Origin: Pseudoalteromonas luteoviolacea NCIMB 1942
Lineage (GTDB): Bacteria; Pseudomonadota; Gammaproteobacteria; Enterobacterales; Alteromonadaceae
Assembly (NCBI RefSeq): GCF_001625595.1
Contig: NZ_AUXT01000216.1
Span: forward strand, 59,603-123,602
Reading direction: 5' to 3'
DNA: 64,000 bases
In this document: piece by piece, positions 47,029 through 55,882 of the stretch
Numbering within the stretch: position 1 is the stretch's first letter
Layout of the letters: every line of letters begins with the position of its first letter
Made by a program: the position numbers and the translations under genes
The notes under the pieces: generated by a model
The model's database searches: none
What the model saw: the letters and a program-made list of their open reading frames with translations, nothing else
What the model was told of the DNA's origin: nothing

Positions 47029-47670
47029 TCAGTATCCAACGGTAAATTTACCGCCCAAAAATTGCGGAGACTGAGCTTCGTCTAACAATGCTACTGCAAA
47101 GTCTTGCCAAGAAATATGTGACTTTCCCTGTTCATCAATTAACAGCTCTCCATCACTCACTCTAAATTGCCCTGTGCGTGTTCCTGAGCCAATTAACGCA
47201 GCAGGGCTCATATATGTCCAGTTTTGATTTCTATGAGACACACAGTGCTGATATTGCTCATAGCAAGCTTGTGCAATATCTTTCCACGCGGGGGGAACAA
47301 ATGACTCATCGTCAAGCACCAATTTACCATCCGTGTTAGGAACGGTTAAACAAGCAGCTCCGCCGACAAGAAGTAATCGAGTGCGCGTTTCTAAAAGCCC
47401 TTCTAATAATGCATTCGCAATACCGACTAATTGCTTTTCTTGCCCCTCTACTGGCCTTGTCGCACTAATCACAAGATCTTGGCCTTGGCTCAGCCGAATA
47501 ACATCCTCAACATTATTCACATCTGCCACTTCAATATTTACATTTGCTGGTAGCTGTGAGGCTTTAGAGGCACTGCGAGTCACCGCGGTTACTTGATGCC
47601 CTCGGTTGAGCGCTTCGACCGCCACTACTTGACCAATGTTACCTGTTGCACCAAATACGGTTATACGCAT
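47029..47670 (-). CDS. NAD(P)-binding protein, atypical SDR (NmrA/BVR-B-like)
   Basis: The 213 aa protein starts with GATGNIGQ (7-14), the Rossmann motif of atypical short-chain dehydrogenases, preceded by a GGAGAAAG ribosome binding site. It lacks a YXXXK catalytic pair at the usual place, like many NmrA- or BVR-B-type proteins. Substrate unknown. Single gene. Confidence 0.85.
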   Translation of the reverse strand: MRITVFGATGNIGQVVAVEALNRGHQVTAVTRSASKASQLPANVNIEVADVNNVEDVIRLSQGQDLVISATRPVEGQEKQLVGIANALLEGLLETRTRLLLVGGAACLTVPNTDGKLVLDDESFVPPAWKDIAQACYEQYQHCVSHRNQNWTYMSPAALIGSGTRTGQFRVSDGELLIDEQGKSHISWQDFAVALLDEAQSPQFLGGKFTVGY

Positions 47671-47857
47671 GTCTTTCTCCTTTATATGTTCGTTGCGCTG
47701 TACTAGGTGTTTACTTTAAATGTCTTTGTCCCAAGAGAAATTAACCGAGGTTTAGTCACAGAAGTTTTTTATTTGCACACAATAAACCTAGGTTCATTAC
47801 AGCCCGTGTTTTGCTCTTTAAGCTTAGTCTCATGATTTATTAGACGAAGAGCACTCC

Positions 47858-48679
47858 ATGAATAATGCACAGATAGTACAACAGTACTTAACAGAATTAG
47901 GCCTTACAAATTACGTTCTCGACCTCGAGTTTATAAACCAACTGCAACGTAAGCACATTGCTAAGTACAGTTTTAACAGCATCTCTGTCTTACTCAATCA
48001 ACCTATGCCGCTGGACGTACCGCATCTATTCAATAAGCTTATTACCAAACAAAGCGGCGGATACTGCTTTGAACACAATAAGTTGGTATACACGATACTG
48101 CAAAGCCTAGGTTTTGATGTAAAACTGCTACTTGCAAAAGTGGTATATAATCGCGATATTAATGTCCCAAGAACCCACAGAGCAACTTTAGTAACCTATG
48201 AAGGCGCGGACTATCTTTTGGACGTTGGCTTTGGCCCTCAAGGTGCTTTTTACCCATTAAAACTTGTTTTAGATACCCCGCAACAGCAAGGGAATGAAAC
48301 CTTTCAGATAAGCAAAAAAAACGAAACGGCGTATCACTTTCAAGTGCTAAAAAATGGTGTATTCTTTACTCTATATACCTTTGATTTAAATGAGTACACA
48401 GAGCCAGATTGCGACCTCAGTCATTTTTATTCCCACAAGCACCCAGAAGCCGCTTTTGTCAAAAACTTGGTCGTAAGTAGAAAAACACTCGATACAACAC
48501 ACTCTCTCAGAAATGGCCAATACCACCATATCACCGCCAAGCACACTGAAATCACTACCATCACCTGTGAAAAACAGCTCCACCAACTACTAAGCCAGCA
48601 GTTTAATCTCAATTTGGACTTCGCGATTTCAACTTACTTGTTCAGAAAATTTGCTCTACCCAATAGCCAAATCAGGTGA
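47858..48679 (+). CDS. arylamine N-acetyltransferase
   Basis: The 273 aa protein carries the family triad Cys70 (SGGYCFEHN), His107 (RTHRATL) and Asp122 (LLDVGFG). These enzymes move an acetyl group from acetyl-CoA to arylamines or hydrazines. It is followed by an EamA gene whose start lies 5 bp after its stop, so the two form a small operon. Confidence 0.93.
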   Translation: MNNAQIVQQYLTELGLTNYVLDLEFINQLQRKHIAKYSFNSISVLLNQPMPLDVPHLFNKLITKQSGGYCFEHNKLVYTILQSLGFDVKLLLAKVVYNRDINVPRTHRATLVTYEGADYLLDVGFGPQGAFYPLKLVLDTPQQQGNETFQISKKNETAYHFQVLKNGVFFTLYTFDLNEYTEPDCDLSHFYSHKHPEAAFVKNLVVSRKTLDTTHSLRNGQYHHITAKHTEITTITCEKQLHQLLSQQFNLNLDFAISTYLFRKFALPNSQIR

Positions 48680-48684
48680 CGTTT

Positions 48685-49551
48685 ATGCATTCCACCCTCA
48701 CTCAATCCATATTGCTTTTTGCATGGGTAAGCCTGCTTGCTTCTTCGTTTATTGTGTCTGAACAAGTACTGCCTTATGCATCCCCCGTGGCCGCAACTTG
48801 GTTACGATTTTTTCTGACCAGTATAATCCTGCTCCCTTTGGTTCGATTTGGCGTCGATTTTAAAATTGGTGTTAAACAGCTTGTGAAATATGCTGTTGTT
48901 AGTCTATTTATTGTGCTTTTTTTCGTAGGATTATTTGAGTCTCTCAAAACTACCACAGCGCAACGAACAGCTGTTATTTACACATTATTGCCGCTGATAT
49001 GTGTGCTGCTAAGCTATTTTTTATTGCAAGTTGTACCAAAGATAATACAACTTTTGGGGTTTTTGTTAGGCATATTTGGTGCCATTTGGACTTTGTTGAT
49101 TGCCGACACAGAAATAACAACTAACTGGCTCAGCGGCGATAGCCTATTTTTGCTCTCTTGTTTTAGCTTGGCACTGCATGTGGTGCTCACAAAAAAGTGG
49201 GCAAGTACGCAACGTGCTTTGATAAGCACGTTTATGATCGTTTCTCTTGGCAGCTTGTTACTTCTCCCGCCATTTATACTGTATGGCAACCCTCAGGATA
49301 TCGCTTGGGGCAATTGGGCATTTTGGTTTGGTATTATTTATTTGACCCTTTTTACGACTTTGGGCACATTCTTTTTACAACAATATCTGCTCAAGCGTTT
49401 TAGTCCCAACGTCTTTTTGGCCGCCACTTACTTGGTGCCGGTTTTAGTTATATTGTTTCAAGGCATTGCCCAGTTAGAGGTGTTGCTTACCTGTCTACCA
49501 GCATTATTAATCATTTTGTTAGCGCTTTACTTGATTTCAAGTAAAGCCTAG
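48685..49551 (+). CDS. EamA/DMT-family transporter
   Basis: The protein has about ten hydrophobic helices in two similar halves, the EamA duplication. The ATG at 48685 has an AGGTGA site (288 aa); a GTG at 48676 overlapping the previous stop is an alternative. These carriers export metabolites or amino acids. Linked to the acetyltransferase gene upstream, so export of an acetylated product is conceivable but unproven. Confidence 0.9.
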   Translation: MHSTLTQSILLFAWVSLLASSFIVSEQVLPYASPVAATWLRFFLTSIILLPLVRFGVDFKIGVKQLVKYAVVSLFIVLFFVGLFESLKTTTAQRTAVIYTLLPLICVLLSYFLLQVVPKIIQLLGFLLGIFGAIWTLLIADTEITTNWLSGDSLFLLSCFSLALHVVLTKKWASTQRALISTFMIVSLGSLLLLPPFILYGNPQDIAWGNWAFWFGIIYLTLFTTLGTFFLQQYLLKRFSPNVFLAATYLVPVLVILFQGIAQLEVLLTCLPALLIILLALYLISSKA

Positions 49552-49588
49552 GATTGTACCTATAATCATAAAAAACTAGGATCTAGCT

Positions 49589-50182
49589 ATGAACATTCAA
49601 CACCAATTAGAAGATTTTGTAGCTTTTTTCAGTAGCGAGCATAAGCCATTATCAGTGACGGATTTTAATAAATATGGTTTACAGGGCAAGTTAAGGCACT
49701 ATCAACAAGGCGCTTTGCTAATAAGCCAAGGCAATCTTGCACCCAGTTTATTTTTTATCACCCAAGGCGATGTACGATATTTTAATGTCTCGGCCAATGG
49801 CAAGGAGTTTACCCAGTCATTTGCGTGCGCCCCAAGCATCGCTGGGTCAACGCGGGCAATGACCAGAAATACTCCCGCCCTTTTTAGTATCGAAGCCCTT
49901 GATGAAGTCATTTGTTTGGAATTTGAATGGCATAGTTTTTTCAATACTATGAAGCTGCAACCTGGTTTTTTAGAAGCTTATACTCAGTTGTTAGAAAACC
50001 TTTTCATAAAAAAAGAGGAACGCGAACATGCTTTTGCATACCTCAGCGCCGAACAACGTTATTTGGACTTTCTCACTAACAACCCCGAACTCAGCGGCAA
50101 CGTACCACTCAAAATGATCGCCTCTCATATTGGTATTACGCCCATCGCTCTAAGTCGGATCCGCAGGAAATTAGAACTCTAA
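49589..50182 (+). CDS. Crp/Fnr-family regulator
   Basis: The 197 aa protein has a cyclic-nucleotide-binding-like beta roll (about 30-125) and a short C-terminal helix-turn-helix (LKMIASHIGITPIALSRIRR). The wing is truncated, as in regulators of the small Crp-like subgroup. It follows the EamA gene by 37 bp on the same strand and may belong to that unit. Confidence 0.85.
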   Translation: MNIQHQLEDFVAFFSSEHKPLSVTDFNKYGLQGKLRHYQQGALLISQGNLAPSLFFITQGDVRYFNVSANGKEFTQSFACAPSIAGSTRAMTRNTPALFSIEALDEVICLEFEWHSFFNTMKLQPGFLEAYTQLLENLFIKKEEREHAFAYLSAEQRYLDFLTNNPELSGNVPLKMIASHIGITPIALSRIRRKLEL

Positions 50183-50193
50183 AATAGTGTCCT

Positions 50194-50574
50194 CTAACCC
50201 TGAACTAGGTTGAGACGTGATATTTTCTTGGCGAGCATATCAGGCGAAAAAGGCTTACAGATATACTCGTTAATGCCAAGTTCGACAATTTGCCTCACTT
50301 TATACATTGATGTTTCTGACGTGAGCATAATCACCTTAATTCGACTCAAGCGTTCATCCGACTTCATAATCTTTACTAAGTCAAACCCATTCAAGCCTGG
50401 CATGTTCCAGTCCGTGACCAAAACATCGTAATGATAAGTGTTGAGCTTCATCAGCGCTTGCCGGCCATCTCTTGCTTCGTCTAGCTCTCTGTACCCCAAC
50501 GCTCTCAACGTCTGTAATGTTAACTGCCTCATTGTATTGGAATCATCCGCGATCAGTATTTTTATTCGGGCCAT
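50194..50574 (-). CDS. single-domain CheY-like response regulator
   Basis: The ATG at 50574 has an AGGTG site and gives 126 aa. Asp10-Asp11, phospho-acceptor Asp55 (VTDWNMPG), Thr85-Ser86 and Lys107 (YICKPF) are intact. No output domain. It resembles stand-alone CheY proteins; no kinase or chemotaxis gene is adjacent. Convergent with the Crp-like gene, 11 bp apart. Confidence 0.9.
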   Translation of the reverse strand: MARIKILIADDSNTMRQLTLQTLRALGYRELDEARDGRQALMKLNTYHYDVLVTDWNMPGLNGFDLVKIMKSDERLSRIKVIMLTSETSMYKVRQIVELGINEYICKPFSPDMLAKKISRLNLVQG

Positions 50575-50758
50575 ACGCACCTGTAGACCTAGGCTGTTTT
50601 CAACGAAATATTAGTGTAGTACATATGAACATTTAGTGTTCAACTCTCCCTATTCATAGTTTGACTCATTTAATCACAAAAATCGGAATAATCGATTCAA
50701 AAGTCGCATTGCATTTATATGTCATTAGGTTAATCTGAAAGACCGCTAAACGACTGGG

Positions 50759-51598
50759 ATGAGGACCATGAGTTATATATTAACGACACAATGCCGTGAT
50801 GAAATCGGCTTAATCGCCAAAATCACAAGTTTATGCCATGAGCACAACTTAAATATTGTTCGTAACAATGAATTTGTAGACACCGAAGGCAAACGCTTTT
50901 TTATGCGTACCGAGCTGACAGGTTCGCCCAGCGCGCTTTTCTTGTCACAGCTGCAAGCTAACTTACCCGATGGAGCAATTACCCACTTACATAGCCATAC
51001 CAAGGTAAAGGTTGTGTTACTTGCCACCAAAGAAGCCCATTGCCTAGGAGGCTTGCTTTTAAAACAGTTTGAAAACGCGCTTAATATTGAAGTGCTTGCC
51101 GTTATCTCCAACTACCCTGATTTAGAGCCGCTCGTTAGCGCATTTAACATCCCATTCCACTGTGTTTCACATGAAGGTTTAAGCCGCAGTGAACATGATC
51201 AACAGGTGGGAGATTTAATTGCTCAATACTCTCCAGAACTTATTGGACTTGCGAAGTACATGCGTATCTTAAGTCCTGAGTTTGTGGCACGCTTTGAAGA
51301 CAAAATAATCAATATTCACCACTCATTTTTGCCTGCCTTTATTGGCGCAAAACCCTACCATCAGGCATTTGAACGCGGTGTAAAAATCATCGGAGCAACC
51401 GCGCACTTTGTAAATAATGAGCTTGATGAGGGGCCTATTATCGTTCAGGATGTAACCCAAATTACGCATGCTAACAACGCGGAATCAATGGCAAAAATTG
51501 GCCGAGATATAGAGAAAACCGTTTTTTGCAAGGCGCTGCAACTTGCTTCTGAACACAAGCTATTTATTAATGGCAACAAAACGGTGGTCTTTAAATAA
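50759..51598 (+). CDS. purU: formyltetrahydrofolate deformylase
   Basis: PurU hydrolyses 10-formyl-tetrahydrofolate to formate and tetrahydrofolate, balancing one-carbon pools. The 279 aa protein has an N-terminal ACT domain (about 5-85, TTQCRDEIGLIAKITSLCHE) and a formyltransferase domain with NIHHSFLPAFIGAKPYHQAF and the catalytic Asn/His/Asp set. The ATG at 50768, three codons in, is an alternative start. Single gene. Confidence 0.95.
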   Translation: MRTMSYILTTQCRDEIGLIAKITSLCHEHNLNIVRNNEFVDTEGKRFFMRTELTGSPSALFLSQLQANLPDGAITHLHSHTKVKVVLLATKEAHCLGGLLLKQFENALNIEVLAVISNYPDLEPLVSAFNIPFHCVSHEGLSRSEHDQQVGDLIAQYSPELIGLAKYMRILSPEFVARFEDKIINIHHSFLPAFIGAKPYHQAFERGVKIIGATAHFVNNELDEGPIIVQDVTQITHANNAESMAKIGRDIEKTVFCKALQLASEHKLFINGNKTVVFK

Positions 51599-51615
51599 CT
51601 TATAATGAAGGTGCA

Positions 51616-51635
51616 AAAGTAGCGCTTGCTACTTT
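51616..51635. terminator. hairpin between purU and the CrbR-like gene
   Basis: AAAGTAGC and GCTACTTT form an 8-bp stem with a GCTT loop at the convergent ends. It overlaps the stop codon of the minus-strand gene, so it may serve purU; no long U tract follows. Confidence 0.45.
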
Positions 51636-52282
51636 GCTGCTTCAATTGGCTCTAATTGTAATTTGGAAGCGATTAGTACTGCTTGGGTTCGGTTGTAAAC
51701 ACCTAACTTTCTAAAGATTGCAGTGATATGTGCTTTAACAGTGGCTTCTGAAATACTGAGTTCATAGGCAATCTGCTTGTTAAGCAAACCCTCATGAAGG
51801 TACCGAAGTACTTTATACTGCTGTGGTGTCAATGAGGCAATCTGCTGTGCAAGCTCTCTTTCTTCACCATCCAAGTCTTCTATTTTTTCTTTTATATCAG
51901 AGGGCAGCCACGTTTCACCTTCTAATACCTGCATCAGTGCCGTAACAATATCTTGTGAAGAGGAAGCTTTAGGAATAAACCCCATCGCACCATACCCCAT
52001 CACCTTAGAAATGGTATTAAGGTCTTCACTTCCCGACACGACTACGATGGGTAATGCTGGGTAATCTTCTCGAATGCGAATAAGTCCATACAAATCGCCA
52101 TTTCCTGGCATATGTAGATCTAATAATAATAAGTCTAAGTCATCATATTCAGACAGCCGCTCTAACGTCTGTTCAAAGCTTTCCGACTCAATGACTTCTA
52201 GTCCGTCAAACTGATTTTGCAATGCCCCCTTTAGCGCTTCTCTAAATAGAGGGTGATCATCCGCAATTAAAAACTGATTCAT
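51629..52282 (-). CDS. crbR: LuxR-type response regulator, CrbR-like (acetate switch)
   Basis: The 217 aa protein has a receiver with Asp8-Asp9, phospho-acceptor Asp55 (LLLLDLHMPG) and Lys109 (GFIPKAS), and a LuxR helix-turn-helix at about 150-210 (LTPQQYKVLRYLHEGLLNK, SEATVKAHITAIFRKLGV). It lies just downstream of acs. In Vibrio and Pseudomonas, CrbS/CrbR (MxtR/ErdR) activates acs, so CrbR is the best assignment; the partner kinase is not in the window. An AGGAG site precedes the ATG, directly after the acs terminator. Confidence 0.78.
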   Translation of the reverse strand: MNQFLIADDHPLFREALKGALQNQFDGLEVIESESFEQTLERLSEYDDLDLLLLDLHMPGNGDLYGLIRIREDYPALPIVVVSGSEDLNTISKVMGYGAMGFIPKASSSQDIVTALMQVLEGETWLPSDIKEKIEDLDGEERELAQQIASLTPQQYKVLRYLHEGLLNKQIAYELSISEATVKAHITAIFRKLGVYNRTQAVLIASKLQLEPIEAAK

Positions 52283-52292
52283 GCATAGCTCC

Positions 52293-52330
52293 TAAAAAAA
52301 TCGGCTGTCTTTGTTGTAAAGACAGCCGAT
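52293..52330 (-). terminator. strong intrinsic terminator between acs and crbR
   Basis: A perfect 13-bp stem (arms 52300-52312 and 52318-52330, loop of 5) is followed on the minus strand by seven T. It lies 45 bp past the acs stop and ends 10 bp before the crbR ATG. Confidence 0.93.
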
Positions 52331-52360
52331 ATAGTACGTTTAGAATTCGCTTAATTTCAA
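52331..52360 (-). promoter_or_regulatory. candidate crbR promoter abutting the acs terminator
   Basis: On the minus strand TTGAAA (52360-52355) and TACTAT (52336-52331) are 18 bp apart. The predicted transcript start, about 52324, falls inside the first arm of the terminator stem. This is a consensus match, not proof of activity. Confidence 0.45.
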
Positions 52361-52375
52361 GTTTTTAACGCTCAA

Positions 52376-54316
52376 TTAACGGTTCAAACGATTTTCAATC
52401 AACTCGTCCACTACACTTGGATCCGCCAAAGTAGAGGTATCTCCTAACTGTTGGTACTCATTCGCGGCAATTTTACGTAAAATACGGCGCATAATTTTAC
52501 CAGAGCGTGTTTTTGGTAAACCTGGTGACCACTGGATCATATCCGGCGACGCAATTGGGCTTAACTCTTTTCTCACCCAGCTACGAACTTCTTTCGTTAG
52601 CTCGTCAGTTACCACTACGCCTTCGTTTGGTGTGACGTAAACATAAATACCTTGACCCTTGATGTCATGGGGATAACCCACTACTGCTGCTTCTGCAACG
52701 GCTTCATGCGCAACCAACGCACTTTCTATTTCAGCAGTGCCAAGTCTGTGACCAGATACATTTAATACGTCGTCTACACGTCCTGTTATCCAATAATACT
52801 CATCTTCATCACGGCGACAGCCATCACCTGTAAAGTAAACACCGGGGTATGCAGAGAAGTAAGTTTGCTCGAAACGTTCATGATCACCATATACGGTACG
52901 TGCTTGTGAAGGCCAACTATCTAAAATGACTAAGTTGCCTTCTGTTGCACCTTCTAGTGTATTGCCTTCGGCATCAAACAACGCTGGCGCGATGCCAAAA
53001 AATGGACGTGTTGCAGAACCTGGTTTCATATCAATTGCACCAGGTAGTGGCGTGATCATAATGCCACCCGTTTCTGTTTGCCACCAAGTGTCAACAATTG
53101 GGCAAGCGCTATTACCAATTTGCTCGTAGTACCATGCCCATGCTTCAGGGTTAATCGGCTCACCTACCGAGCCCATAATACGTAGGCTAGTCCGTTTAGA
53201 GCTTGCCGTAGGTTCGTCACCCTTCGCCATTAAGGCACGAATAGCCGTTGGTGCAGTATATAAGATTGTCACTTGGTGCTTATCGACTACTTCGCCAATA
53301 CGACCTGAACTTGGGTAAGTTGGTACCCCTTCAAAAATAACCTGCGTACAGCCGTTAACTAATGGGCCGTATGCCATATAACTGTGGCCTGTGATCCAAC
53401 CCACATCAGCTGTACACCAAAATACGTCATCATCTTTTAGGTCAAATACATACTCATGAGTCATGGATGCATACACTAAATAGCCACCCGTCGTGTGTAC
53501 AACGCCTTTAGGCTGTCCTGTTGAACCTGATGTATAAAGAATAAAGAGCGGGTCTTCTGCATTCATTGGTTCTGGCGCGCACTCAGCAGGTACATCTGCT
53601 GTTAACTCATGCCACCATAGATCATGACTATTCCATTCCACTTCACCACCGGTCAGCTGGTGCACGATAACATGTTCAATAGTTGTAACAGAGTCCTGTG
53701 CCACGGCTTCATCTACGTTTGCTTTGAGAGGAACCGTGTTACCACCGCGGCGGCCTTCATCAGAAGTGATCACAACTTTCGCGCCCGAATCTTTGATTCT
53801 GTCAGCGATTGCCGATGGTGAAAAACCACCAAAAACAACGGAGTGAATAGCACCAATACGTGCACACGCTTGCATTGCGTAAATAGCTTGCGGTGTCATC
53901 GGCATATAAATTGCGACTCGGTCACCTTTTTCAACGCCCAGCTTTTTTAAGCCATTTGCAAGCTTGGCCACTTCATCATGTAATGCTTGAAATGTAATAT
54001 TTTCGCTTTGGTTAGGGTTATCACCTTCCCAAATCATTGCCACTTTGTCGGCATTTTTTTCAAGATGGCGATCAATACAGTTATAGGAAGCATTAAGGAC
54101 ACCGTCTTCAAACCATTTGATGCTGATATGGCCTTTGTCAAAAGACGTGTTTTTTACCTTGTCATACGGTGTGAACCAGTCGAGGCGTTTACCGTGTTCA
54201 GCCCAAAACTCCTCAGGATCATCAATAGACTGCTTGTATAGTGATTGATATTGTTCGTTATCTACCAGTGCAGCCTTTTTGATCGCTTCAGGTACCGGAT
54301 AAACACTCTGTGACAT
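52376..54316 (-). CDS. acs: acetyl-CoA synthetase
   Basis: Acs activates acetate to acetyl-CoA through acetyl-AMP. The ATG at 54316 with a GGAG site gives 646 aa; the longer frame adds 14 unsupported residues. The P-loop-like YTSGSTGQPKGVVHTTGG, the WWQTETGG motif and the regulatory Lys607 in PKTRSGKIMRRIL (target of acetylation in the family) are present. It is divergent from the DcaP-like porin and followed by a strong terminator and the CrbR-like gene. Confidence 0.97.
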   Translation of the reverse strand: MSQSVYPVPEAIKKAALVDNEQYQSLYKQSIDDPEEFWAEHGKRLDWFTPYDKVKNTSFDKGHISIKWFEDGVLNASYNCIDRHLEKNADKVAMIWEGDNPNQSENITFQALHDEVAKLANGLKKLGVEKGDRVAIYMPMTPQAIYAMQACARIGAIHSVVFGGFSPSAIADRIKDSGAKVVITSDEGRRGGNTVPLKANVDEAVAQDSVTTIEHVIVHQLTGGEVEWNSHDLWWHELTADVPAECAPEPMNAEDPLFILYTSGSTGQPKGVVHTTGGYLVYASMTHEYVFDLKDDDVFWCTADVGWITGHSYMAYGPLVNGCTQVIFEGVPTYPSSGRIGEVVDKHQVTILYTAPTAIRALMAKGDEPTASSKRTSLRIMGSVGEPINPEAWAWYYEQIGNSACPIVDTWWQTETGGIMITPLPGAIDMKPGSATRPFFGIAPALFDAEGNTLEGATEGNLVILDSWPSQARTVYGDHERFEQTYFSAYPGVYFTGDGCRRDEDEYYWITGRVDDVLNVSGHRLGTAEIESALVAHEAVAEAAVVGYPHDIKGQGIYVYVTPNEGVVVTDELTKEVRSWVRKELSPIASPDMIQWSPGLPKTRSGKIMRRILRKIAANEYQQLGDTSTLADPSVVDELIENRLNR

Positions 54317-54683
54317 ACTTATCTCCATATTAATTACTTGCCTTACGGCTTCACTCAAGGATCACTTACAACTACGCGATTAAGTATTAGACCTTAGTTG
54401 TAATTGTTGCTCTAACTTTACTCAATCCGCTGAGTATTAACTATAAATTAACTAGAAACAGCATACTGATTCTTTCGAAGTAAAGCTAGAAAGGGGCCAA
54501 AGCAACCAAGATTGAAGTGTAATTATTTATTGCCAAAGGCTTTTTCAAATATGCAAACCGCTATTCAACCTTAGTCTTATAGACCAAAAGGTAATTGAGT
54601 AAATAACAACCATCATCAAAAGTGAATGATGAAATAATTTCTCTGCGATGCAACTGAGATGGCAGTTATACAGGAACAACATT
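54317..54683. promoter_or_regulatory. divergent acs / porin regulatory region
   Basis: These 367 bp hold both promoters and no gene. Two elements stand out: an 8-mer ACCTTAGT present at 54391-54398 and again at 54568-54575, and an imperfect palindrome TTAGTCTTATAGACCAA at 54571-54587 that includes part of the second copy. A small inverted repeat TACTCA-N6-TGAGTA lies at 54419-54436. Any of these might bind CrbR or another regulator. Confidence 0.5.
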
Positions 54684-55847
54684 ATGACAACTAAAATTAA
54701 TATGAAAAAAAACCTCGCAGCTATGGCTGTAACTTCTGTGCTTTGTGGTCAGGCATTCGCTGCCAACATCGGAAATACCGAAGTCAGTTACGGCGGGTAT
54801 ATTAAACTCGATGCGATATGGAGTGACTTTTCCGATGGCACACTCGGGTCACAACATATCGGCCGTGACTTTTATGTACCTGGCACCACGCCCGTCACCC
54901 CTAGTACGGGAGAAGATGCCGTCTTTGATATGCATGCGCGTCAGTCTAGATTCAATTTTGGCACGGCCTCTAAGCTTGATGATGGCAGTACAATTAAAAC
55001 AAAAATTGAGTTAGATTTTATCGCTTCAGTCGGTGGCAACGAACGTGTGAGTAATTCATATTCGCCACGTATCAGGCAAGCCTTTGTAACCTATAAGGGA
55101 TGGCTATTTGGTCAAGCATGGTCAAACTTCCAGAATGTTGGCGCGCTACCTGAAACGCTCGATTTTGTCGGCCCAGCGGAAGGCACCGTATTCGTTAGGC
55201 AGGCCATGGCAAAGTACACTATTGGTAATTGGTCTTTCTCAGCAGAAAACCCAGAAAGTACAGTCACGACAGCTGGTGGGGCTCGCACCGTTACAGATGA
55301 CGCACAGATGCCAGATTTTACCGCGAGATATAATTACAAAGCTGATTGGGGCCATTTAACCGTCGCCGCACTTGGCCGCCAACTAACTTATAAAATTGGC
55401 GCTGCGGATGAATCTGAAACTTCTTTTGGTATAAGTGCTTCTGGTCGTGTCAATTTTGATAAGAACAACTTCAAATTTATGATCACCCATGGTCAGGGGC
55501 TAGGTCGGTACGTTGGACTAAACGTCGCAAATGGTGGGGTCTATGATGGTAATGAATTGCATGCAATAGACTCGACCTCCGGCTTTGTTGCCTACCAACA
55601 CTTTTGGAATGATCAGTGGCGTTCTACCTTCTTATATTCATTCTTTAGCGCAGATAATGACAGCACACTATCAGCCGTAGCAGGCGACCCTACCGAGTCG
55701 ACGATGAGCTATAGTGCTAATATTTTGTATTCGCCAGTCAAAAAGCTGACCTTTGGCGCAGAATACAAAATGGCTAATCGAGAAACCGAAAGTGGTGCTG
55801 ACGGAGATTTAAATAGACTTCAGCTCTCAGTGAAATACGCCTTTTAA
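54684..55847 (+). CDS. DcaP-like trimeric outer membrane porin
   Basis: The ATG at 54684 gives 387 aa with a signal peptide ending around GQAFAAN. The mature start SYGGYIKLDAIWSDF, then HARQSRFNFGT and KIELDFIA, is the pattern of DcaP porins, which carry dicarboxylates and related acids. The C-terminus ends in Phe (KYAF), as required for outer-membrane barrel assembly. It is divergent from acs and may be co-regulated. Confidence 0.85.
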   Translation: MTTKINMKKNLAAMAVTSVLCGQAFAANIGNTEVSYGGYIKLDAIWSDFSDGTLGSQHIGRDFYVPGTTPVTPSTGEDAVFDMHARQSRFNFGTASKLDDGSTIKTKIELDFIASVGGNERVSNSYSPRIRQAFVTYKGWLFGQAWSNFQNVGALPETLDFVGPAEGTVFVRQAMAKYTIGNWSFSAENPESTVTTAGGARTVTDDAQMPDFTARYNYKADWGHLTVAALGRQLTYKIGAADESETSFGISASGRVNFDKNNFKFMITHGQGLGRYVGLNVANGGVYDGNELHAIDSTSGFVAYQHFWNDQWRSTFLYSFFSADNDSTLSAVAGDPTESTMSYSANILYSPVKKLTFGAEYKMANRETESGADGDLNRLQLSVKYAF

Positions 55848-55855
55848 ACAGAGAC

Positions 55856-55881
55856 AAAAAAACCACCTTACGGTGGTTTTT
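55856..55881. terminator. bidirectional terminator between porin and gpsA
   Basis: AAAACCACC and GGTGGTTTT form a 9-bp stem with a 4-base loop, with A and T runs on either side. It ends one base before the gpsA stop and serves both convergent genes. Confidence 0.92.
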
Positions 55882-55882
55882 A

